From positions 1 to 9,163 of the forward strand of contig JAGQTR010000187.1 in assembly GCA_020438915.1 (NCBI GenBank): 9,163 bases of DNA. Direction: 5' to 3'. Shown here piece after piece: positions 5,685 to 9,163 of this stretch. The first letter of the stretch is position 1; every line of letters begins with the position of its first letter. The DNA is from Mycobacterium sp. GTDB lineage: Bacteria > Actinomycetota > Actinomycetes > Mycobacteriales > Mycobacteriaceae. A program made the translations under genes and the position numbers. The notes beneath the pieces are model-generated. The model was not told the origin of the DNA. It ran no database searches and worked only from the letters and a program-made list of their open reading frames with translations.

Positions 5685-7151
5685 TCAAGCCTCGACCTCG
5701 CTGCGGTCCCCGCTCCACAACGTGTGGAACCGGGTGGCCGGGTCGGCGTCGATACGGCCGTAGGTGTGCGCGCCGAAGAAGTCGCGCAACCCCTGGGTCA
5801 GGGCCGCAGGCAGTCGTTCGGTGCGCAACCCGTCGTAATAGGACAGCGCCGAGCTGAAACCCGGGATCGGGATTCCCAATTCGGTCGCGGTGATCACTAC
5901 GCGCCGCCAGCTGTCGATGGCACCTTCAATGGCGCTGCGAAAATAAGGCGCCACGATCAGCGAGGGCAGTTCTGGGTCGTCATCGAAGGCGTCTTTGATG
6001 CGGTTGAGGAACTTCGCCCGGATGATGCAGCCGCCGCGCCAGATGGTCGCGAGGTCACCCGGGGCGACACCCCAACCGTATTCGTCGGAGCCGGCCTGAA
6101 TCTGGTTGAAGCCCTGGGCGTAGGCGATGATCTTCGACGCGTACAGCGCTTGGCGCACGTCCTCGGTGAATTGGGCGGACTTCTCCTCGGACAGTTGGCG
6201 ACCGAGATCGCCCGGCGCCAGGCCGGTGGTCGCTTTACGTTGGGTCACCGAACCCGACAGCGCGCGAGCGAAGACCGCTTCGGCGATACCGGTGACCGGA
6301 ACACCAAGATCGAGCGCCGATTTCACCGTCCACCGGCCGGTGCCCTTCTGCTCGGCTTCATCGAGGATGACGTCGACGAGGGGCTTTCCGGTCTTGGCGT
6401 CGATCTGCCGCAGCACGTCGGTGGTGATCTCCACCAGAAAACTCTCCAGATCGCCGGAGTTCCACTCGTCGAACACATCGGCAATCTCGGGTGCGGACTT
6501 GCCCAGCCCGTCGCGTAACAGCTGATAGGCCTCGCCGATCAACTGCATGTCGGAGTACTCGATTCCGTTGTGCACCATTTTCACGAAATGCCCCGCGCCG
6601 TCGGGCCCGATGTGTGTACAGCACGCAACACCGTCGACGTGGGCGGAGATCTCCTCAAGCAGCGGCCCGAGGCTCTTGTACGACTCAGCCGGGCCGCCGG
6701 GCATGATCGACGGCCCGTTGAGTGCGCCTTCCTCGCCGCCGGAGATTCCTGCCCCGACAAAATGCAGCCCACGGTCTCGCATGGCCTTCTCCCGACGGAT
6801 GGTGTCGGTGTACAGCGCATTGCCCCCGTCGATGATGATGTCACCGGGGTCCATCGCCTCGGCGAGGTCGTCGATCACCGCATCGGTTGGGTCGCCGGCT
6901 TTCACCATGATCAGAACGCGCCGCGGTTTCTCAAGCGCGGCAAGGAATTCCGGGATCGTCTCGGTGCGCACGAAGGTACCGTCGGATCCGTGCTCGGCCA
7001 GCAGCGCGTCAGTTTTCGCTATCGAGCGATTGTGCAGCGCAACGGTATATCCGTGCCGGGCGAAGTTGCGTGCGATGTTCGACCCCATGACAGCCAGGCC
7101 GGTGACGCCGATCTGTGCGGTGCCTGTGGGAGCGGAGGACGGCGAGTTCAT
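5685..7151 (-). CDS. gnd1: 6-phosphogluconate dehydrogenase (decarboxylating)
   Basis: This cytosolic enzyme oxidises and decarboxylates 6-phosphogluconate to ribulose 5-phosphate in the pentose phosphate pathway, reducing NADP+. It has 488 residues, a normal length (mycobacterial Gnd1 about 485). The Rossmann motif is GLAVMG (18-23), followed by NRS..K (41-46), the pattern for NADP+ 2'-phosphate binding. Substrate and catalytic blocks are GAGISGGEEGA (133-143), K191 and N195 in FVKMVHNGIEY (189-199), and the family signature ILDEAEQKGTGRW (262-274). The all-helical C-terminal domain is complete, ending at 488. The ATG at 7151 has AAAGGG 8 nt upstream. It lies 71 bp after the blaR-like gene and 38 bp before guaB1 on the same strand, so partial co-transcription with guaB1 is likely. 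All key residues I can check are present. Confidence 0.96.
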   Translation of the reverse strand: MNSPSSAPTGTAQIGVTGLAVMGSNIARNFARHGYTVALHNRSIAKTDALLAEHGSDGTFVRTETIPEFLAALEKPRRVLIMVKAGDPTDAVIDDLAEAMDPGDIIIDGGNALYTDTIRREKAMRDRGLHFVGAGISGGEEGALNGPSIMPGGPAESYKSLGPLLEEISAHVDGVACCTHIGPDGAGHFVKMVHNGIEYSDMQLIGEAYQLLRDGLGKSAPEIADVFDEWNSGDLESFLVEITTDVLRQIDAKTGKPLVDVILDEAEQKGTGRWTVKSALDLGVPVTGIAEAVFARALSGSVTQRKATTGLAPGDLGRQLSEEKSAQFTEDVRQALYASKIIAYAQGFNQIQAGSDEYGWGVAPGDLATIWRGGCIIRAKFLNRIKDAFDDDPELPSLIVAPYFRSAIEGAIDSWRRVVITATELGIPIPGFSSALSYYDGLRTERLPAALTQGLRDFFGAHTYGRIDADPATRFHTLWSGDRSEVEA

Positions 7152-7222
7152 TTGCGAAACCCTTTCAATAACTTGCGGTGGCGCGGTTCATGGTCATCCA
7201 GGCGACGCGGCGGACAGGGCGC

Positions 7223-8149
7223 TCAGGCAAGGAACAGTCGATGCAGCTCGGCCAGCCACGGAATCGCCAGGGCGACTGTGGGGATCACGAAAACAGCCGC
7301 CGCAAGGGTGTACGCACCCGCGGCAAGGATCCGGCTGTTGGGTCTGCCCCCGAGGCGGCGCACCCGCACCACGGCCGTCGGGCCACCGGCAGCCAGCGCG
7401 CCCCGCGGGGTGGGTCCGGAGGCGCAGGCGACCAACGCCCGCGCCAACGGGGTCGCACCGGTGCTGCGCACGGCCGCATCGTCGGCGAGTAATTCGATCA
7501 ACAGCCGCACGGCGGTCAGCGCGTTGGCGCTGCGGACAAACCGGGGAAATGCGGCGTTTACCGCGGTGAACATCTCCAACACCAGATCGTGGCGGGCTCG
7601 CAGGTGGGCATGTTCATGCTCGAGGATCGCCGCGATCTCGGCGTTCGCCAAGGTGTTGAGTGCACCCTCACTGAGGACGACCCGACTCCGGACCCCGGGC
7701 AGGCAGTACGCCAGTGGCTCGGCGACGTCGAGGATGCGAAGCTGCGGTGCCGTGGCGTGGGATGCTCCGACCAGGTCGAGCACCATCCGGTGGTGGGCAC
7801 GACGACGCCGGGTGGCGACAGCGACGTTGAGTACCGACCCGATCAGTCGGGCGCCGATCATCAGGGTGAGCGCGAATACCGTGACGTAGGCCGTCCACAG
7901 CGGCCATCCGAGGATGCCGACCTCACTGGTGAACGTCGAGGTGGGGCGTCCGTCGTCGCCGGGAATGAAAAGCCGGCTGGCGATGGCGATTCCGGCGGAG
8001 AACGCCGAGAGGACGGCGGCCAGCGCGATGGACTGCCACAACACGATCGCCGCCCGGGGGGCCCGCAACGGCCAGGTGGCTCGCGCCAGTATCGCGGGCA
8101 CCGGTCCCGACAGGAGCAATGCGACGACGGTGAAGGCCAGCGCGGACAC
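7223..8149 (-). CDS. blaR: M56-family membrane metalloprotease, BlaR-like but lacking the penicillin sensor
   Basis: A 308-residue integral membrane zinc protease of family M56 (BlaR1/MecR1 type), presumed to relieve repression by BlaI. The zinc motif HEHAH (HExxH) is at 178-182, and the third ligand region ELLADD at 219-224 (E219, D223) is intact. Predicted membrane spans lie near 2-22, 33-56, 82-104 and 275-298, with the protease domain between the third and fourth. Staphylococcal BlaR1 is about 600 residues because a penicillin-binding sensor follows the last span; here the protein ends about 10 residues after it. M. tuberculosis Rv1845c (about 316 aa) has the same short form. The start is a GTG at 8149, with GAGGG 11 nt upstream, 14 nt after the blaI stop, so blaI and this gene form an operon. 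What signal it senses cannot be read from the sequence. Confidence 0.87.
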   Translation of the reverse strand: MSALAFTVVALLLSGPVPAILARATWPLRAPRAAIVLWQSIALAAVLSAFSAGIAIASRLFIPGDDGRPTSTFTSEVGILGWPLWTAYVTVFALTLMIGARLIGSVLNVAVATRRRRAHHRMVLDLVGASHATAPQLRILDVAEPLAYCLPGVRSRVVLSEGALNTLANAEIAAILEHEHAHLRARHDLVLEMFTAVNAAFPRFVRSANALTAVRLLIELLADDAAVRSTGATPLARALVACASGPTPRGALAAGGPTAVVRVRRLGGRPNSRILAAGAYTLAAAVFVIPTVALAIPWLAELHRLFLA

Positions 8150-8163
8150 GCTGTAAGTGTCCC

Positions 8164-8580
8164 TCAGCCGCTGCCGGTATCGCCAGCGGGTCGGTTCTCA
8201 CTTTCGGTGTCTTCGAGTTCAGCCAGTGCGCGGCGCAGCGCGTCCGCCTCCTCGATTCCTACCCGCTCGACGAAATGCACCAATGCGGCCTCCCGGCTGC
8301 CGGAATCGGCGACCTGGTCGAGTGCATCGACCATCAAGCCGGCGACCAGTTCGTCACGGCCGTGGGTGGGGGTGTAGCGGTGTGCACGATCGTCGCGGTG
8401 TTGGACTACCAGATTCTTCTTGGCCAGCCGTTGCAACACCGTCATGATCGTCGTGTAGGCGAGGTCGCGGTGGGCTGCGAGCGCTTGGTGGACCTGACGG
8501 ACAGTTTGCGGCTCATCAGCCGACCACAGGTGGTCCATCACCGACCGCTCCAACTCACCGAGCCGCGTCACCTTGGCCAT
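8164..8580 (-). CDS. blaI: BlaI/MecI-family winged-helix repressor
   Basis: A 138-residue cytosolic transcriptional repressor, nearly identical in length and sequence to M. tuberculosis BlaI (Rv1846c) as I recall it. The winged helix covers about 6-75: LGELERSVMDHLWS (7-20), TVRQVHQAL (26-34), the recognition region LAYTTIMTVLQRLAKKNLV (40-58) and the wing RDDRAHRYTP (62-71). The C-terminal dimerisation helices (75-123) contain AALVHFVERVG (98-108), the region where staphylococcal BlaI is cleaved by BlaR1. BlaI in M. tuberculosis represses the beta-lactamase gene, its own operon and some respiratory genes. The ATG at 8580 has AGGAGA about 10 nt upstream. A candidate operator lies about 50 nt upstream of the start, suggesting autoregulation. 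It is divergent from the FhuF-like gene, 230 bp away. Confidence 0.95.
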   Translation of the reverse strand: MAKVTRLGELERSVMDHLWSADEPQTVRQVHQALAAHRDLAYTTIMTVLQRLAKKNLVVQHRDDRAHRYTPTHGRDELVAGLMVDALDQVADSGSREAALVHFVERVGIEEADALRRALAELEDTESENRPAGDTGSG

Positions 8581-8627
8581 GTTCCGTCCATCTCCTGCCG
8601 GCTGTGCATTCAAGCGTACTACGCGAT

Positions 8628-8644
8628 TACTACAGCATGTCGTA
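8628..8644. promoter_or_regulatory. Candidate BlaI operator upstream of blaI
   Basis: The 17-bp dyad TACTACAGCATGTCGTA pairs as TAC-ACA / TGT-GTA around a 3-bp centre at 8636 (six of seven outer pairs match). This fits the ACA...TGT core of BlaI/MecI operators. It is flanked by a perfect CGCGAT (8622-8627) / ATCGCG (8644-8649) inverted repeat. A second TACTAC (8617-8622) lies one helical turn away, within the palindrome GCGTA-C-TACGC (8614-8624). The site is 48-64 nt upstream of the blaI ATG, where a promoter is expected. Confidence 0.55.
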
Positions 8645-8731
8645 TCGCGTTCGGCGCCCATCGATCTCGGCTTCCCCGTGGGTGTCGCCGGGGTTGACAT
8701 CGCCGCGGTCACCGGACCCATCTGCAGAGTT

Positions 8732-8747
8732 TGTGAGTCCAGTCACA
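8732..8747. promoter_or_regulatory. CRP-type cAMP receptor protein site
   Basis: TGTGAGTCCAGTCACA is a perfect TGTGA-N6-TCACA palindrome, the consensus shared by E. coli CRP and mycobacterial CRP (Rv3676 and its orthologues). It sits just upstream of the -35 of the FhuF-like promoter: centre at 8739.5, about 47 bp upstream of the predicted transcription start near 8787. That is close to, but not exactly at, the usual class II position (-41.5). It could activate the plus-strand gene or influence blaI, whose start is about 150 bp away. Confidence 0.6.
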
Positions 8748-8751
8748 GGAC

Positions 8752-8780
8752 CTGGCACCCGCGATGACGCTACCTATAGT
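8752..8780 (+). promoter_or_regulatory. Promoter of the FhuF-like gene
   Basis: The -35-like CTGGCA (8752-8757, four of six to TTGACA) and the -10 TATAGT (8775-8780, five of six to TATAAT) are separated by exactly 17 bp. The predicted start of transcription is near 8787, giving a leader of about 24 nt. The -10 lies inside the IdeR box. Confidence 0.6.
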
Positions 8781-8793
8781 AAGGCTAACCTAA
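8775..8793. promoter_or_regulatory. IdeR iron box
   Basis: TATAGTAAGGCTAACCTAA matches 15 of 19 positions of the IdeR/DtxR-type consensus TTAGGTTAGGCTAACCTAA, with the right half perfect. It covers the -10 hexamer and the predicted transcription start, so Fe2+-IdeR bound here would block RNA polymerase. The downstream gene is therefore predicted to be induced by iron starvation. From memory, the intergenic region downstream of blaI's divergent side (Rv1846c/Rv1847) also has an iron box in M. tuberculosis. Confidence 0.8.
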
Positions 8794-8810
8794 CAGAGTT
8801 ATGGAGGTGT

Positions 8811-9163
8811 ATGACGGTTGCCATCGAGGATCCGCTCATCGTCGGGATGTCGGTTCGGCGTGTGCTGCCGATACACGAATCCAGTCGGCGGCTGCGCGAG
8901 CTGCACCGGGAGTGTCCCCGCGTTTACGGCGTCGCGGTGATGGCAGATTTGTCGCGGCGGCGGTGGTGGCCGTTGGGCGAGATTCTGACCACCGACCGGC
9001 TACCGGCGATGTTCGATGCCGCAGTGGCGGAGACTCAGAACCGCGCCACGGCGGCAAAGCAACTCGCGGCGACATTCGCCCACGTGGTCATCGGACGGGT
9101 GATACCACTGCTGGTACTGGAGGGGCGAGCCTGGGACCCCGGCTTGGAGAACCTCTGGGTGCA
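8811..9163 (+). CDS. FhuF-like ferric-siderophore reductase, N-terminal part (runs off right edge)
   Basis: An open frame of 117 complete codons starts at the ATG at 8811 and has no stop before the window edge. A strong GGAGG (8803-8807) lies 3 nt upstream, slightly close. An alternative ATG at 8801 is in another frame. The visible part is soluble-looking, with no signal peptide. Segments such as VYGVAVMADLSRRRWWPLGE and AKQLAATFAHVVIGRVIPL, then EGRAWDPGLENLWV, recall the N-terminal domain of actinobacterial FhuF-like ferric iron reductases related to the IucA/FhuF family. Such proteins release iron from siderophores and end in a Cys-rich [2Fe-2S] motif, which would lie beyond the window. 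The iron box over its promoter supports a role in iron acquisition. I recognise the family only moderately well; an IucA-related protein without reductase activity is the main alternative. Confidence 0.65.
   Translation, partial: MTVAIEDPLIVGMSVRRVLPIHESSRRLRELHRECPRVYGVAVMADLSRRRWWPLGEILTTDRLPAMFDAAVAETQNRATAAKQLAATFAHVVIGRVIPLLVLEGRAWDPGLENLWV

Noticed and set aside
5451..6518. A 355-codon plus-strand open frame opposite guaB1 and gnd1
   Set aside because: It is antisense to strongly conserved coding sequence and shows no family features.
6570..7889. A 439-codon plus-strand open frame across gnd1 and the blaR-like gene
   Set aside because: It runs antisense through two well-supported genes and its product is Arg/Ser/Ala-rich with no recognisable domain, as expected in GC-rich DNA.

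Overview
The window looks like chromosome from a mycobacterium, most likely an environmental, fast-growing Mycolicibacterium-type species. DNA is GC-rich, GTG starts are frequent, and the order glcB - two DUF21/CBS membrane proteins - guaB1 - gnd1 - blaR-like M56 protease - blaI is the order I recall from the glcB to Rv1846c stretch of M. tuberculosis. The M. tuberculosis insertions there (vapBC13, PE_PGRS34) are absent, and a gene for a predicted ATP-independent cytosolic protein often annotated '3-methyladenine DNA glycosylase' sits next to glcB. Species identity is inference.

Layout. Everything from 1 to 8580 is encoded on the minus strand; the last gene is on the plus strand. From right to left on the minus strand: blaI (8580-8164) and a sensor-less blaR-like protease (8149-7223) form one unit; gnd1 (7151-5685) and guaB1 (5646-4210) follow. 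A 341-bp stretch with no confident gene (3869-4209) comes next. Then three tightly overlapping genes: a CNNM/CorC-type protein with a full CorC_HlyC tail (3868-2507), a tail-less paralogue (2507-1446) and the conserved protein of unknown function (1453-530). The 5' part of glcB (434-1) runs off the left edge. On the plus strand a FhuF-like iron reductase begins at 8811 and runs off the right edge.

How the genes fit together. blaI and blaR are a derepression pair; a dyad of the BlaI/MecI style lies just upstream of blaI. gnd1 makes NADPH and guaB1, which by its motifs is a GMP reductase and not an IMP dehydrogenase, uses NADPH. The DUF21/CBS pair probably handles divalent cations at the membrane. 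GlcB is the glyoxylate-shunt malate synthase.

The most informative region is the blaI/FhuF-like intergenic (8581-8810). It holds a perfect TGTGA-N6-TCACA CRP-type site, a -35/-10 promoter with 17-bp spacing, an IdeR iron box covering the -10, and a good ribosome binding site. This predicts joint iron and cAMP/CRP control of the FhuF-like gene. A second, weaker IdeR-like box lies at 4162-4180. I see no mobile element, CRISPR array, tRNA/rRNA or clearly novel multi-gene system; apart from the regulatory sites this is mostly ordinary core chromosome.
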